The notes: generated from the letters alone by a model not told the origin. 64,000 nucleotides of DNA from Marinitoga aeolica (GCF_029910535.1 NZ_CP069362.1:2108001-2172000); one strand, 5' to 3'; counted from the first letter of the stretch, positions 52,150 to 61,426 are shown. Made by a program: numbers and translations.

Positions 52150-53129
52150 TTAATCACTCCATTTTTTAATTCATCTCTTTTTTTCCTATATTCCAATATA
52201 GGTAAATCTCCTGTAATTAAATTTTCTTTCATTTTTAATTCACTCTTTTTTGGAATTTGAGTTTCTACAACTTCTTTATCTTGATTTAAAACCTTTTTAT
52301 TAAAAGGTATAGCAAATTTACCAATTATCTTATTTAATAATCTTGATTTTGTAAATTTATTATAAAATCTCAAATATATCTTAGTATGTTCTTCGTCTAT
52401 TGGAACAAAAGCTGCAACAACTCTAATTTTTTCAGCAATATGATTTTCCCAATAATTAGGAAATTTGAATTCTAAATAAACTTTACTAACATCTTCTTGA
52501 GATAATTCATGAGGCTTTTTAGCAGGAGTGCCATCTTCAACTCTACTTCTCATGTAATAATAAAACATAGTGTTATTTTCCCATTTTAATATTGGTCCAT
52601 CCATGATTGTTCTATTACCCTTACCTATAGTATTATAATGAACAAAAGGTACATGAACAGGATCTAATTGGTTTTCAATAGCTCTACTATAATGAACATT
52701 CCATAATTCATTAAATTCAACAAATGTCAATTCATTATCAATATCTTCAAAAAAGGATGGATTATGATCTGGTTTTCCATCGCCATACCAAACCCAAATA
52801 AAATTAGCCAGTTCATATGTATAATAAGAATTTACTTTAAAGTTTTCTGGTACAGGAGTAGTTCTACCATTTGCTGGAATTACTTGTACCTTCCCATTTG
52901 AATCATATTCAAACCCATGGAAAGGACACATTACTCTCTCCCCGTTAGCTAATATTTTCCCATGTGAAATAGATGCGCCTCTATGACAACAAATATCTGA
53001 AATACAACTTATGTTATTTTTCTCATCTCTCCAAAGAGCTAATTTTTCACCAAATCTGGTTATTCCAATTAATTTTCCTTTAGGTAATTCTTCAGAAGAC
53101 AGTATTATATACCATTGATTTTTTATCAT
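52146..53129 (-). CDS. Rieske-type non-haem iron oxygenase
   Basis: A 327-residue ring-hydroxylating-type oxygenase. The N-terminal Rieske domain has CCHRGASISHG (C-x-H) and VMCPFHGFEYD (C-x2-H), the full [2Fe-2S] ligand set. The catalytic domain has ENQLDPVHVPFVH, which supplies the bridging Asp and the two iron His (D-x2-H-x4-H). All metal ligands are intact. The layout resembles the PaO/VanA single-component branch; no reductase is next to it. Such enzymes need O2, which is odd beside a class III ribonucleotide reductase. ATG 53129 follows GGGAGGGAG; the longer reading to 53219 crosses a terminator. Confidence 0.88.
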   Translation of the reverse strand: MIKNQWYIILSSEELPKGKLIGITRFGEKLALWRDEKNNISCISDICCHRGASISHGKILANGERVMCPFHGFEYDSNGKVQVIPANGRTTPVPENFKVNSYYTYELANFIWVWYGDGKPDHNPSFFEDIDNELTFVEFNELWNVHYSRAIENQLDPVHVPFVHYNTIGKGNRTIMDGPILKWENNTMFYYYMRSRVEDGTPAKKPHELSQEDVSKVYLEFKFPNYWENHIAEKIRVVAAFVPIDEEHTKIYLRFYNKFTKSRLLNKIIGKFAIPFNKKVLNQDKEVVETQIPKKSELKMKENLITGDLPILEYRKKRDELKNGVIK

Positions 53130-53165
53130 AATCTCCCTCCCCATTATTAATATTAAATCATTAAA

Positions 53166-53174
53166 ATTATAACA
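53166..53174 (-). promoter_or_regulatory. Extended -10 promoter of the Rieske operon
   Basis: Minus-strand TGTTATAAT, about 37 nt before the Rieske start and just downstream of the amidohydrolase terminator, so this operon has its own promoter. Confidence 0.55.
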
Positions 53175-53180
53175 TAAATT

Positions 53181-53209
53181 TAAAAAAATAGCTCCCGGTA
53201 GGGAGCTAG
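53181..53209 (-). terminator. Terminator after amidohydrolase gene
   Basis: Minus strand TAGCTCCC-TACC-GGGAGCTA, 8-bp stem with 4-nt loop, then ATTTTTTT. Confidence 0.88.
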
Positions 53210-53218
53210 AAATATACA

Positions 53219-54355
53219 TTATAATACTTTTTTACCTTCAATATAAACACTTTCAGCTTTTGCTCTAATATCAAATGGGTGATAATTCCATATTGCAATA
53301 TCTGCATCTTTTCCTGGTTCTAACGATCCAACTCTATCGTCTATTTTTAATATCTTTGCAGGATTTATAGTTAACATTTTTATTAAATCTTCTTCTTTTG
53401 CGCCATATCTCATACCAAGAGCAGCTTGTACATTAGCATGTTCCAAATGAAGTACAGGATGATCACACATTAATCCAGCTAATATACCTTTTTCGTTAAT
53501 TATTCTTAACGCTTCAAATGACATATCCTTTAATTCTAATTTTGTTCTAAATCCAAATAATGGTCCTAATACTAAAGGAATATCTTTTTCTTTTATATAA
53601 TCGGCAATTTTATATGCTTCTGTAGCGTGTTCTATTACTAAATCAAATCCAAATTCTTCTGATAATCTAATAGCTGTTATGATATCATCTGCTCTATGTG
53701 CATGAATTCTTGCTGGTATCTCTCTTTTCAATACCTTTTCACCTATTTCCATTTTTAAATCAAATTCATAAAAATCGCCTTTTTCTTTCTTTTTCATATA
53801 ATTTTGTACTTTTAAGAAATATTCTCTAATAACAGCAACACTTCCGAGCCTTGTAGATGGCAATTTTTTTTGAGAACCATATACTCTTTTTGGATTTTCG
53901 CCCATTGCCATTTTTAATCCTGCTGGTTCTTTAATTATCATTTCATCTACTATTTTAGATTTGAATTTTAAAATTGCTCCTTGTCCCCCAATTGGATTAG
54001 CACTTCCAGGAACAACCATTACTGTAGTGACCCCGCCTTCTAAAGCTCTTTTTATTGCAGCATCTTCTGGGTAAAATGCATCAATAACTCTAACTTGTGC
54101 AGTATTAGGGTCTGTCATTTCATTTCCATCTTGATAATAACCTTCACCAACACCTTCTTCAAAAACTCCGATGTGAGAATGAGCATCTACAAAACCTGGA
54201 AAAATATATTTACCTTCAACATCAATAACTTCATCTGCTTTTGCTCTGATGTTTTTAGCTAATTTTTTGATTTTGCCATTTTCAATTAATAAATCTCCTT
54301 TAAATGGGTCTGAAGTTATTGGGTAGATGTTAGCATTTTTGAATAATATTTTCAT
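53219..54355 (-). CDS. Amidohydrolase-family enzyme
   Basis: A 378-residue metal-dependent hydrolase of the imidazolonepropionase/cytosine-deaminase-like branch. It has the N-terminal beta-sandwich strand (LFKNANIYPITSDPFKGDLLIENGKI), metal site DAHSHIG, then RIHAHRADDI, EHATEAYKIA and MCDHPVLHLE, and the closing DADIAIWNYHPFD. Substrate is unknown. It is single-gene: a terminator follows and a promoter precedes. Confidence 0.85.
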   Translation of the reverse strand: MKILFKNANIYPITSDPFKGDLLIENGKIKKLAKNIRAKADEVIDVEGKYIFPGFVDAHSHIGVFEEGVGEGYYQDGNEMTDPNTAQVRVIDAFYPEDAAIKRALEGGVTTVMVVPGSANPIGGQGAILKFKSKIVDEMIIKEPAGLKMAMGENPKRVYGSQKKLPSTRLGSVAVIREYFLKVQNYMKKKEKGDFYEFDLKMEIGEKVLKREIPARIHAHRADDIITAIRLSEEFGFDLVIEHATEAYKIADYIKEKDIPLVLGPLFGFRTKLELKDMSFEALRIINEKGILAGLMCDHPVLHLEHANVQAALGMRYGAKEEDLIKMLTINPAKILKIDDRVGSLEPGKDADIAIWNYHPFDIRAKAESVYIEGKKVL

Positions 54356-54430
54356 TTTTCTTCCTCCTTCTATTATATTGTCAAAAATATATGAATAAAT
54401 ATATTAATTTTTTGACTACTAATTTACTAA

Positions 54431-54460
54431 ATTATATCATAAAATGATTCGTAAAACAAA
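54431..54460 (-). promoter_or_regulatory. Promoter of the amidohydrolase gene
   Basis: Minus strand: TGATATAAT (54431-54439) preceded, with a 17-nt spacer, by a -35-like TTGTTT. The remaining bases up to 54544 are AT-rich with no further signal seen. Confidence 0.5.
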
Positions 54461-54544
54461 TTAAAATTTCTCAGAAATCTTAACATTTAATTCTATGTTT
54501 TTTGGGAATTGAATTTGAAAATTTTCTACCTAATTTATCCGATA

Positions 54545-54592
54545 TACATATATATTGTGTTTTTTGATTTATTGTGATACAATATATCGTGT
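54545..54592 (+). promoter_or_regulatory. nrdD promoter with two NrdR boxes
   Basis: The known NrdR consensus is ACACWATATATWGTGT. Box 1 (54545-54560) matches 12 of 16 and box 2 (54577-54592) matches 14 of 16. They are 32 bp apart, about three helical turns, the usual NrdR spacing. A promoter fits exactly between them: -35 TTGTGT (54555-54560) inside box 1, 17-nt spacer, -10 TACAAT (54578-54583) inside box 2. NrdR bound with ATP/dATP would repress nrdDG. nrdR itself is not in the window. Confidence 0.8.
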
Positions 54593-54622
54593 TATATTTA
54601 GAATTAATGGAGGAGGGGAAAT

Positions 54623-56497
54623 ATGAATTTAATTTATGATTACATCAATAATAGTGATTGGAAGGTTAGAGAAAATTCAAATATGCAATATTCACTTCAG
54701 GGATTAAACAATCATATACATCAGGAAATAACAAAACAATTCTGGCTAAATGAGGTGTATGACAAACATAATAAGAGCATAAGTGAATATCATAATAAAG
54801 GATTTATGCATATACATGATTTAGGTGCATTATCTGCATATTGTGTTGGTTGGGATTTAGAAGAGTTATTGAGAAAAGGGTTTAACGGAGTACCTGGAAA
54901 AGTAGCTTCAGGACCTGCACGACATTTTAGAACTGCATTAGGGCAAATAGTTAATTTTTTATATACCATGCAGGGAGAAGCAGCTGGAGCTGTTGCATTT
55001 TCGAACTTTGACACATTATTAGCACCGTTTATTAGACATGACAATTTAAATTATGATAAGGTAAAACAATCTCTTCAAGAATTTATTTTTAATATGAATG
55101 TTCCGACACGAGTTGGATTTCAATCACCATTTAGTAATATCACAATGGATTTAACTGTTCCTTCAACACATAAAAATAAAAGAGTTATTATAGGTGGGAA
55201 GGAAACAGAGGAAACATATAGTGAATTTCAAAAAGAGATGGATATTTTAAATAAAGCATTTATTGAAGTTATGTTAGAAGGCGATTATGATGGAAGACCA
55301 TTTTCTTTCCCTATTCCAACATATAATATTACAAAAGATTTTAATTGGAACAATGAAGTTGCTACGATGGTTATAACTATGACAATGAAATATGGAACTC
55401 CATATTTTGCTAATTATATAAATTCAGATATGAACCCAGAAGACGCTAGAAGTATGTGTTGTAGATTAAAACTTGATAATAGGCAGGTTTTACAACATAT
55501 GCAACAACTCTCATTTGGTTTTGTTAATGAAGATAAAAAAGAAAATGAAAAGACGGAAATCAAAAGACGCGGTGGTTTATTCGGTTCAAATCCTTTAACT
55601 GGATCAATAGGCGTTGTTACCATTAATATGCCAAGATTAATGTATTTATCAAAAGGCGATAAAAATAAATTTTATTCATTATTAGATGATGTTATGAATT
55701 TAGCAAAAGAAAGCCTTGAAATAAAAAGAATTTATGTAGAAGAATGGACGAAACAAGGATTATATCCATATACAAAAGTATATCTTGATAGTGTTTATAA
55801 ACTAACGGGTCAATATTGGGCAAATCATTTTTCTACCATTGGTTTTGTAGGGATGCATGAAGGTTTATTGAATTTTGGTATAGAAAATGGAATTGTAAAT
55901 CCTGAAGGAAAAAAGTTTGCAGAAGAAATTATGAATTATATGCTTGAAAAATTAAATGAGTTTAATAAAGAAACTGGTAATTTATATAATCTTGAAGCAT
56001 CCCCAGCAGAAGGAACAACATATAGATTGGCTAAAATAGATAGAAATGAATTCGAAGATAGTATAAAACAATCTGGATCAAATGAAAGACCATATTATAC
56101 TAATTCTGTACATCCTCCAGTAAATTATTTTGAAGATCCGTTTGATTTATTAGAACATCAAGAAGGATTGCAAAATAAATGGACAGGTGGAACGGTTGTT
56201 CATATTTTTGTGGGTGAAAAAATTACAGATGCTGAAGCTTTAAAAGAATTTATTAAATTTAGTTTTGAAAATTATTCTTTACCATATATGAGCATTACTC
56301 CAACATTTTCAATTTGTCCTGAACATGGATATATAGCTGGCGAACATTTTGAATGTCCATATTGTGGAGAAAAAACAGAAGTTTATTCAAGGGTGGTTGG
56401 TTATTATAGACCTGTTCAAAATTGGAATGATGGGAAACAGCAAGAATACATTGAAAGAATACAATTTAGAATTAATGATGAGGTTTTGAGGGGCTGA
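54623..56497 (+). CDS. nrdD: Anaerobic (class III) ribonucleoside-triphosphate reductase
   Basis: NrdD makes dNTPs from NTPs without oxygen through a glycyl radical. The 624-residue protein has active-site MCCRLKLD, the radical loop RVVGYYRP (Gly about 593) and a C-terminal metal site ICPEHG...FECPYCGEK, in which the first pair is Cys/His instead of Cys/Cys. It lacks the N-terminal ATP-cone of the E. coli enzyme, so allosteric activity control by that domain is absent. It is coupled to nrdG 4 nt downstream. An oxygen-sensitive enzyme, it implies an anaerobic life. Confidence 0.95.
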   Translation: MNLIYDYINNSDWKVRENSNMQYSLQGLNNHIHQEITKQFWLNEVYDKHNKSISEYHNKGFMHIHDLGALSAYCVGWDLEELLRKGFNGVPGKVASGPARHFRTALGQIVNFLYTMQGEAAGAVAFSNFDTLLAPFIRHDNLNYDKVKQSLQEFIFNMNVPTRVGFQSPFSNITMDLTVPSTHKNKRVIIGGKETEETYSEFQKEMDILNKAFIEVMLEGDYDGRPFSFPIPTYNITKDFNWNNEVATMVITMTMKYGTPYFANYINSDMNPEDARSMCCRLKLDNRQVLQHMQQLSFGFVNEDKKENEKTEIKRRGGLFGSNPLTGSIGVVTINMPRLMYLSKGDKNKFYSLLDDVMNLAKESLEIKRIYVEEWTKQGLYPYTKVYLDSVYKLTGQYWANHFSTIGFVGMHEGLLNFGIENGIVNPEGKKFAEEIMNYMLEKLNEFNKETGNLYNLEASPAEGTTYRLAKIDRNEFEDSIKQSGSNERPYYTNSVHPPVNYFEDPFDLLEHQEGLQNKWTGGTVVHIFVGEKITDAEALKEFIKFSFENYSLPYMSITPTFSICPEHGYIAGEHFECPYCGEKTEVYSRVVGYYRPVQNWNDGKQQEYIERIQFRINDEVLRG

Positions 56498-56501
56498 TAA
56501 T

Positions 56502-57143
56502 ATGGTGCTAGCTGGAATAAGAACATTTAGTTTTGTGGATTATCCAAAAAGGATTTCAGCAGTAGTATATACTGGTGGATGCAATTTTAGATGTCAGTGG
56601 TGTCATAATTGGAAAATTGCATATTCTAATGAATATAATGTTATTTCCGAAGGAAAAATATTAAAAAAATTAAAAGATTTAAAGAAAAGGCTAAATGCTG
56701 TATGTGTTACTGGCGGTGAACCAACTATTCATAATGATTTGCCAGAATTTATTTCTAAAATTAAAGAAATGGGATATTTAATAAAATTAGATACTAATGG
56801 AACAAATCCTGATATGGTAAGTGAATTGATAGAAAATAAATTAATAGATTATGTAGCTATGGATATTAAAGCTAAGCCAGAAAATTATTATAAATTAATA
56901 AATATACCAAAAAAATATTGGGATAATATAAATAAAACTATAGAAATATTAAGAAATTCAAATGTTGATTATGAATTTAGAATGACCTATGTTTCTGGAT
57001 TATCTACAGAGGAAGATGTGGAATTTTTTGAAAATATGTTATTAGAAAATGAAAAAGGATATATTACAATGGCAAATTCCACTGAAATTTTTGAAGTTAA
57101 TTCGAAAGATGAAATAAGATTTAACAAACTTATATTAAGATGA
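56502..57143 (+). CDS. nrdG: Anaerobic ribonucleotide reductase activating protein (radical SAM)
   Basis: NrdG generates the glycyl radical on NrdD using S-adenosylmethionine. The 213-residue protein has CNFRCQWCHN (C-x3-C-x2-C), VCVTGGEPTIH and IKLDTNGTNP, with the start GIRTFSFVDYPKRISAVVYTGG typical of the longer NrdG2/PflA-like branch. Position right behind nrdD fixes the role. Confidence 0.93.
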   Translation: MVLAGIRTFSFVDYPKRISAVVYTGGCNFRCQWCHNWKIAYSNEYNVISEGKILKKLKDLKKRLNAVCVTGGEPTIHNDLPEFISKIKEMGYLIKLDTNGTNPDMVSELIENKLIDYVAMDIKAKPENYYKLINIPKKYWDNINKTIEILRNSNVDYEFRMTYVSGLSTEEDVEFFENMLLENEKGYITMANSTEIFEVNSKDEIRFNKLILR

Positions 57144-57168
57144 ATAGGCCGAAAGGCCTATTTTTTGT
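57143..57168 (+). terminator. Terminator of nrdDG
   Basis: AATAGGCC-GAAA-GGCCTATT with a stable GNRA-type tetraloop, then T6. Confidence 0.9.
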
Positions 57169-57210
57169 GGTAAAATATTAGTAAAACAAAATATTTTATG
57201 GAGGAATAAA

Positions 57211-58134
57211 ATGAAAGAATATTTTTTAATTGTAAATCCACATTCTTCAGGTGCAAAAGCGATTAAATTATGGCCTAATATTAAAGAAACTCTGGAAAAA
57301 GAAGGCTTTAAATTCGAATATGAATTTACAAAAGGTAAAATGGATGCATATAATATCACTATAGATGCAATAAAAAAAGGATATAGAAAAATTATTGCTG
57401 TTGGTGGGGATGGAACTGCTAATGAAATAATAAATGGTATTTTCAATCAAAATTATGTTGATACAAAAGATATTGTTGTGGGTGTAATACCAACAGGAAC
57501 AGGAAACGATTGGGGTAAAACTATTGGTATTCCAAATGATTATTTACAAGCGATTAATATAATAAATAAGGGTAATATATTTACACAAGATATTGGTAAA
57601 GTGTTGTATTATGAAAACAATGAAAAAAAAGAAAGATATTTTATAAATATAGCTGGGATGTTTTTTGATGCTGTTGTTACAAAAAATACTAACAAATCAA
57701 AAGACAAAAATAAAAGTGGAACATTTTCATATCTTTTAAACCTTTTAACGACATTATTCAAGTATAAATCTCAAAAAGCTGAAATAAATATTGATGGAAA
57801 AATAATAAAAGAAAAGATATTTACTATGGCTGTTGGAATTTGCAAGTATAGCGGTGGTGGAATGAAAATGCTACCTAATGCAATTCCAAATGATGGCTAT
57901 TTTGATATTACTCTTGTAAAAGAAGTACCAAAATTCCAAGTAATAAGAAATATTAAAAAAATTTTTGATGGAACTTTTGTAAATTTAAAGTGGGTAAAAC
58001 AATTTAAAGCTAAAAATGTAAAATTAACTTCAAAAGATAAAATATATTTAGAAGTAGATGGTGAAAATTTAGGATATTCGCCTTTTGAGTTTGAAATTTT
58101 AGAAAATGCATTAAATGTTTTTTGGGAGGGATAA
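57211..58134 (+). CDS. Diacylglycerol kinase-family lipid kinase
   Basis: A 307-residue DagK/YegS/LCB5-type kinase. Motifs: IVNPHSSGAKAIK at the start, the nucleotide loop AVGGDGTANEIING, IPTGTGNDWGKT and the C-terminal PNDGYFDITLV and LEVDGENL. It phosphorylates a lipid alcohol such as diacylglycerol; the exact lipid is not determined. Preceded by GGAGG; overlaps nothing, and the DUF554 gene begins 1 nt after its stop. Confidence 0.9.
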   Translation: MKEYFLIVNPHSSGAKAIKLWPNIKETLEKEGFKFEYEFTKGKMDAYNITIDAIKKGYRKIIAVGGDGTANEIINGIFNQNYVDTKDIVVGVIPTGTGNDWGKTIGIPNDYLQAINIINKGNIFTQDIGKVLYYENNEKKERYFINIAGMFFDAVVTKNTNKSKDKNKSGTFSYLLNLLTTLFKYKSQKAEINIDGKIIKEKIFTMAVGICKYSGGGMKMLPNAIPNDGYFDITLVKEVPKFQVIRNIKKIFDGTFVNLKWVKQFKAKNVKLTSKDKIYLEVDGENLGYSPFEFEILENALNVFWEG

Positions 58135-58135
58135 T

Positions 58136-58804
58136 ATGGTACCTACTATTGTAAATGCTTTTGCAGTAATAATTGGAAGTCTATTGGGATTGTTAGCTAA
58201 AAAAGGAATACCAGAAAGGTTAAAAATAATATTATTCTATGCTGTTGGCTTAACTACTTTAGGGATAGGGATAAATATGTCTATGTCAGCTAATAATTTT
58301 TTAATAGTATTAGGCTCAATGGCTTTAGGAGGATTAATAGGCGAATTGCTTAATATAGAAGGATTTTTGAAAAGAATAGGAGATAATATGAAAGAAGGAG
58401 ATTTCTCCACTGGATTTGTTATGTCATCTATATTATTTCTTGTGGGGCCATTGACAATTATAGGTTCTATTAATGCCGGATTAACTAATGATGGAACACT
58501 TATATATACCAAATCATTATTAGACGGAATATCTTCAACAGTTTTAGCGTCCATATATGGACTTGGAGTTATGGTTTCTGCTGGTTCTGTACTTGTAGTT
58601 CAAGGGAGTATTGTTTTATTAGCATCACAATTATCATTTTTAACAAATAAAATATATCTTAATGATTTAGTTGCAGTTGGTGGTATAATGGTATTAGGAA
58701 TAGGGTTGAAGATATTAGACATAAAAGATACAAAAGTTGGAAATTTTTTACCAGCATTGTTTGTATCTCCAACTTTGGTTTGGATTGTATCCCTTTTTAA
58801 GTGA
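58136..58804 (+). CDS. DUF554-family membrane protein
   Basis: A 222-residue membrane protein with about six hydrophobic segments, matching the DUF554 (YdfK) family: TIVNAFAVIIGSLLGLLAKKGIP at the start, GMxLGGxxGE-like ALGGLIGELLNIEG, FVMSSILFLVGPLTIIGSINAGL and FLPALFVSPTLVWIV. Function is unknown. ATG 58136 follows GGGAGGG; the reading from 58115 lies in the kinase gene. Confidence 0.85.
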   Translation: MVPTIVNAFAVIIGSLLGLLAKKGIPERLKIILFYAVGLTTLGIGINMSMSANNFLIVLGSMALGGLIGELLNIEGFLKRIGDNMKEGDFSTGFVMSSILFLVGPLTIIGSINAGLTNDGTLIYTKSLLDGISSTVLASIYGLGVMVSAGSVLVVQGSIVLLASQLSFLTNKIYLNDLVAVGGIMVLGIGLKILDIKDTKVGNFLPALFVSPTLVWIVSLFK

Positions 58805-58813
58805 GGTGAAATA

Positions 58814-59440
58814 ATGAAATTAATTAAAGATATTGAAGAGATATACGATGAGGCAAAACCCTTGGTAGAAAAAAGATGGCAAGAATTTGTTGAATTTGGA
58901 AAAAAAGGTAATGAATTAGAATTGTTTTCTGAATTATCTTTCTGTGTTTTAACTGCAAATTGGAGTGCGAAAGGTGGAATAAAGGCGCAGAAAGAAATTG
59001 GAGCAGAAGGTTTTTCAAAATTAGATATAGATGAATTGGAGTATTCTTTAAGAAAGGTTGGTCATAGATTTCCTAAAGCACGAGCACAATATATAGTGTC
59101 CAATAGATGGATTATAGGGACAATACGTCATCTTTTTGTTTTACCATATTATCAGATCAGAGAATTTTTAGTAAGGAATATTAAAGGGATAGGTTGGAAA
59201 GAAGCCAGTCATTTTTTAAGAAATGTTGGATATGGTGAAGTAGCTATTCTTGATAAACACATTATGAGATTAATGTTGGAAAACGAATTGATTGAATCTA
59301 TACCAAAGGGTTGGACAAAAAATAGATATCTTGATTATGAAAAAAGATTAAAAAATGTTTTGGAAAGTCATTTTAATGAACCTATAGGGAAATTAGATCT
59401 TTACCTATGGTATCTGGTTAAAAAAAGTGTTGATAAATAA
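58814..59440 (+). CDS. ogg: 8-oxoguanine DNA glycosylase/lyase, Ogg2 type
   Basis: This enzyme removes 8-oxoguanine from DNA and nicks the site. The 208-residue protein has the compact archaeal-style Ogg2 fold: ELSFCVLTANWSAKGG, the helix-hairpin-helix IKGIGWKEASHFLRNVGYGE with the catalytic Lys, and the catalytic Asp in VAILDKHIMRLM. It lacks the long N-terminal domain of Ogg1. Start follows GAGGTG. Its presence points to exposure to oxidative damage at least at times. Confidence 0.9.
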   Translation: MKLIKDIEEIYDEAKPLVEKRWQEFVEFGKKGNELELFSELSFCVLTANWSAKGGIKAQKEIGAEGFSKLDIDELEYSLRKVGHRFPKARAQYIVSNRWIIGTIRHLFVLPYYQIREFLVRNIKGIGWKEASHFLRNVGYGEVAILDKHIMRLMLENELIESIPKGWTKNRYLDYEKRLKNVLESHFNEPIGKLDLYLWYLVKKSVDK

Positions 59441-59442
59441 AG

Positions 59443-59467
59443 AAAGCCAGAGTAATTCTGGCTTTTT
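59443..59467. terminator. Terminator between ogg and the AlaX-like gene
   Basis: AAAGCCAGA-GTAAT-TCTGGCTTT then TT; 9-bp stem, usable from both converging genes. Confidence 0.85.
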
Positions 59468-59474
59468 AATATAT

Positions 59475-60572
59475 CTATAAATATTTTTTAATTTCTTCAA
59501 TTGAAATATTTCCTATTATACTACCTCTATTTTCTCCTCCACCACCTTTAATCTCTGGATAATCTTTTTTAATGTTATTGATTAATTCTTTACAATTTAC
59601 TTTCTTTGAAGAGATTTCAAATCTATTTTCTTTTTTTACAATATATATTGCCTCTTCCATTGGTAAAAATTTTGGTAAATAAGAAACAAAATCTTCGTAT
59701 GAATCTAAATATATAAATTTAATTCCACTAATAATTTCTGCGCTATTAATAATATCTTTAGCTATTAATTCCGCATATTTTTCATTCAATTTTTCATATT
59801 TTGATTTATATTCTTTCATTTTATTTATAGTATCTTCTACTCTTTTTGGTGTATCTTCTATTTTTGAAGTCATTAAATTAGAAATAGTTTTTGTTATTTT
59901 TATTCTTTCACCATAATCTTTTAAAGCTCTATTTCCAGCTACAAAATAATATCTTATTAGATTACCTTTGATTTTTTCTCTATCTATTATTTTTATTAAC
60001 CCAATTTCTCCAGTATTTTTTACATGAAATCCTCCACAAGGATTAATATCAAAATCTCCAATTTTTATTAATCTTACAGTTCCTTTAACCTTGCTGCTTA
60101 AAGGTTTTCTTAATTTATATTCATGTATCTTATCCACTGTAGTAAAAATTTCTTCTACATCAATACATTTTTGAATTATTTCATTTGAAATTCTTTCAAC
60201 ATCTTCTACAAATTTTTCGGATTTATAATCTAAATCAATAGTTGTATACTCTTCCCCTACTCTAAAACCTAATGTATCCATATCAGCAATTTGTTCAAAA
60301 AGTGCTGAGATAATATGTTGAGCAGTATGTTGTTGAGCAATATCTTTTCTTCTGCTTAAATCTATTTCGTATTCATATTCTCCAGGTTCTATTTCTTTAT
60401 CAATTAAATGATAATACATTTCACCCTTGTATTCTACAAATAAAACATTGGCATCTCCAATTTTCCCCCTGTCTCCTAATTGCCCGCCTTTTCCATCTGG
60501 ATAAAAAGGACTTTCTTTAGATATTGCATATACTTTCTTTTTATCTTTTATTATTTCAATAATTTCTATCAT
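59475..60572 (-). CDS. AlaX-type tRNA editing protein with DHHA1-like C-terminus
   Basis: A 365-residue relative of the alanyl-tRNA synthetase editing domain. The N-terminal SPFYPDGKGGQLGDRG leads into the zinc/editing site QQHTAQHIIS (H-x3-H) and PCGGFHVKNTGEIG (C-x3-H). A coiled-coil (about 230-270) and a C-terminal DHHA1-like part ending GGGGENRGSIIGN follow. This is the long AlaX form, which hydrolyses mischarged Ser- or Gly-tRNA(Ala). There is no aminoacylation domain. A GGAGGTG site precedes it. Confidence 0.87.
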   Translation of the reverse strand: MIEIIEIIKDKKKVYAISKESPFYPDGKGGQLGDRGKIGDANVLFVEYKGEMYYHLIDKEIEPGEYEYEIDLSRRKDIAQQHTAQHIISALFEQIADMDTLGFRVGEEYTTIDLDYKSEKFVEDVERISNEIIQKCIDVEEIFTTVDKIHEYKLRKPLSSKVKGTVRLIKIGDFDINPCGGFHVKNTGEIGLIKIIDREKIKGNLIRYYFVAGNRALKDYGERIKITKTISNLMTSKIEDTPKRVEDTINKMKEYKSKYEKLNEKYAELIAKDIINSAEIISGIKFIYLDSYEDFVSYLPKFLPMEEAIYIVKKENRFEISSKKVNCKELINNIKKDYPEIKGGGGENRGSIIGNISIEEIKKYL

Positions 60573-60582
60573 TTGACACCTC

Positions 60583-61278
60583 CTATAATATTAAATATTT
60601 GCCATTTTCTCTAAACCACTTTCTTGATTCTAAATAATCATCACAATATTTTGATACGTAATCCCAAAAACTTTTCTGATGATGTTTATGTAATATGTGA
60701 GCTAATTCATGAACTATTATATAATCTATTTTTCTCATAGGAGCCATTATTATTCTAAAATTAAAACTGAGATTATTTTTCCCAGAACAACTTCCCCAAC
60801 GAGTTTTTTGATCTCTTATATATACCTTCCCATATTTTAAATTCATTATTTTAGAATAATATTCTAAACGTTCATTAATAATTTTTTTTGCTTCATTTTT
60901 ATACCACTTTAAAATCATTTCTTTTTTCAATGAAATATTGTCAAAAAAGTCTTTTTTTAAGGAGATATATATAAAATCATTCTGAATACCTACTCCATAA
61001 TTGCCTTCAATAGTTATTAATTTATAGTATTTACCAAGATAAAGGAATTTTTCACCATCTCTATACTCTTTTTCTTTAATAGGCTTAATATTGGTTAATT
61101 TCGATATAATCCATTTTCTTTTATCAAAAATAAATTTTTTTATTTCGTAATCTGAAAGAAATTTTGGTGCCCTAACAATTACGTTTCCGTTATTTTCTAT
61201 GGTAATAGAAAGGCTTTTTCGCTTTGATTTTATTATATCGTATTTAATATCCATAATTTCGGTTCTTAAAATATTCAT
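60583..61278 (-). CDS. YgjP-type zinc metallopeptidase
   Basis: A 231-residue protein of the YgjP/M48-like (former DUF45) family. It has an N-terminal beta-rich part (SKRKSLSITIENNGNVIVRAPK), the central KTRWGSCSGKNNLSFNFRI and the zinc site HELAHILHKHHQKSFW (H-E-x2-H plus a downstream acidic/His ligand). Substrate unknown. ATG 61278 is 4 nt after GAGGTG and preferred to 61290. It lies 10 nt upstream of the AlaX-like gene. Confidence 0.88.
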   Translation of the reverse strand: MNILRTEIMDIKYDIIKSKRKSLSITIENNGNVIVRAPKFLSDYEIKKFIFDKRKWIISKLTNIKPIKEKEYRDGEKFLYLGKYYKLITIEGNYGVGIQNDFIYISLKKDFFDNISLKKEMILKWYKNEAKKIINERLEYYSKIMNLKYGKVYIRDQKTRWGSCSGKNNLSFNFRIIMAPMRKIDYIIVHELAHILHKHHQKSFWDYVSKYCDDYLESRKWFRENGKYLIL

Positions 61279-61426
61279 AAAACACCTCATCGGTATGTCT
61301 TTACTATAAGAAATTATAGCATATTAATCTTTTTTTTACAAAATCTTATATTAGAGAACTTTTGTAGGAATAATTTTTACATTTATTTGATAAAATAAAA
61401 TTAGTTTTAGTTAGGGAGGAATTAAT

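Noticed and set aside
53130-53219. A 30-residue N-terminal extension of the Rieske oxygenase
   Set aside because: It crosses a terminator hairpin and the promoter of the gene itself; the ATG at 53129 has a strong ribosome site.
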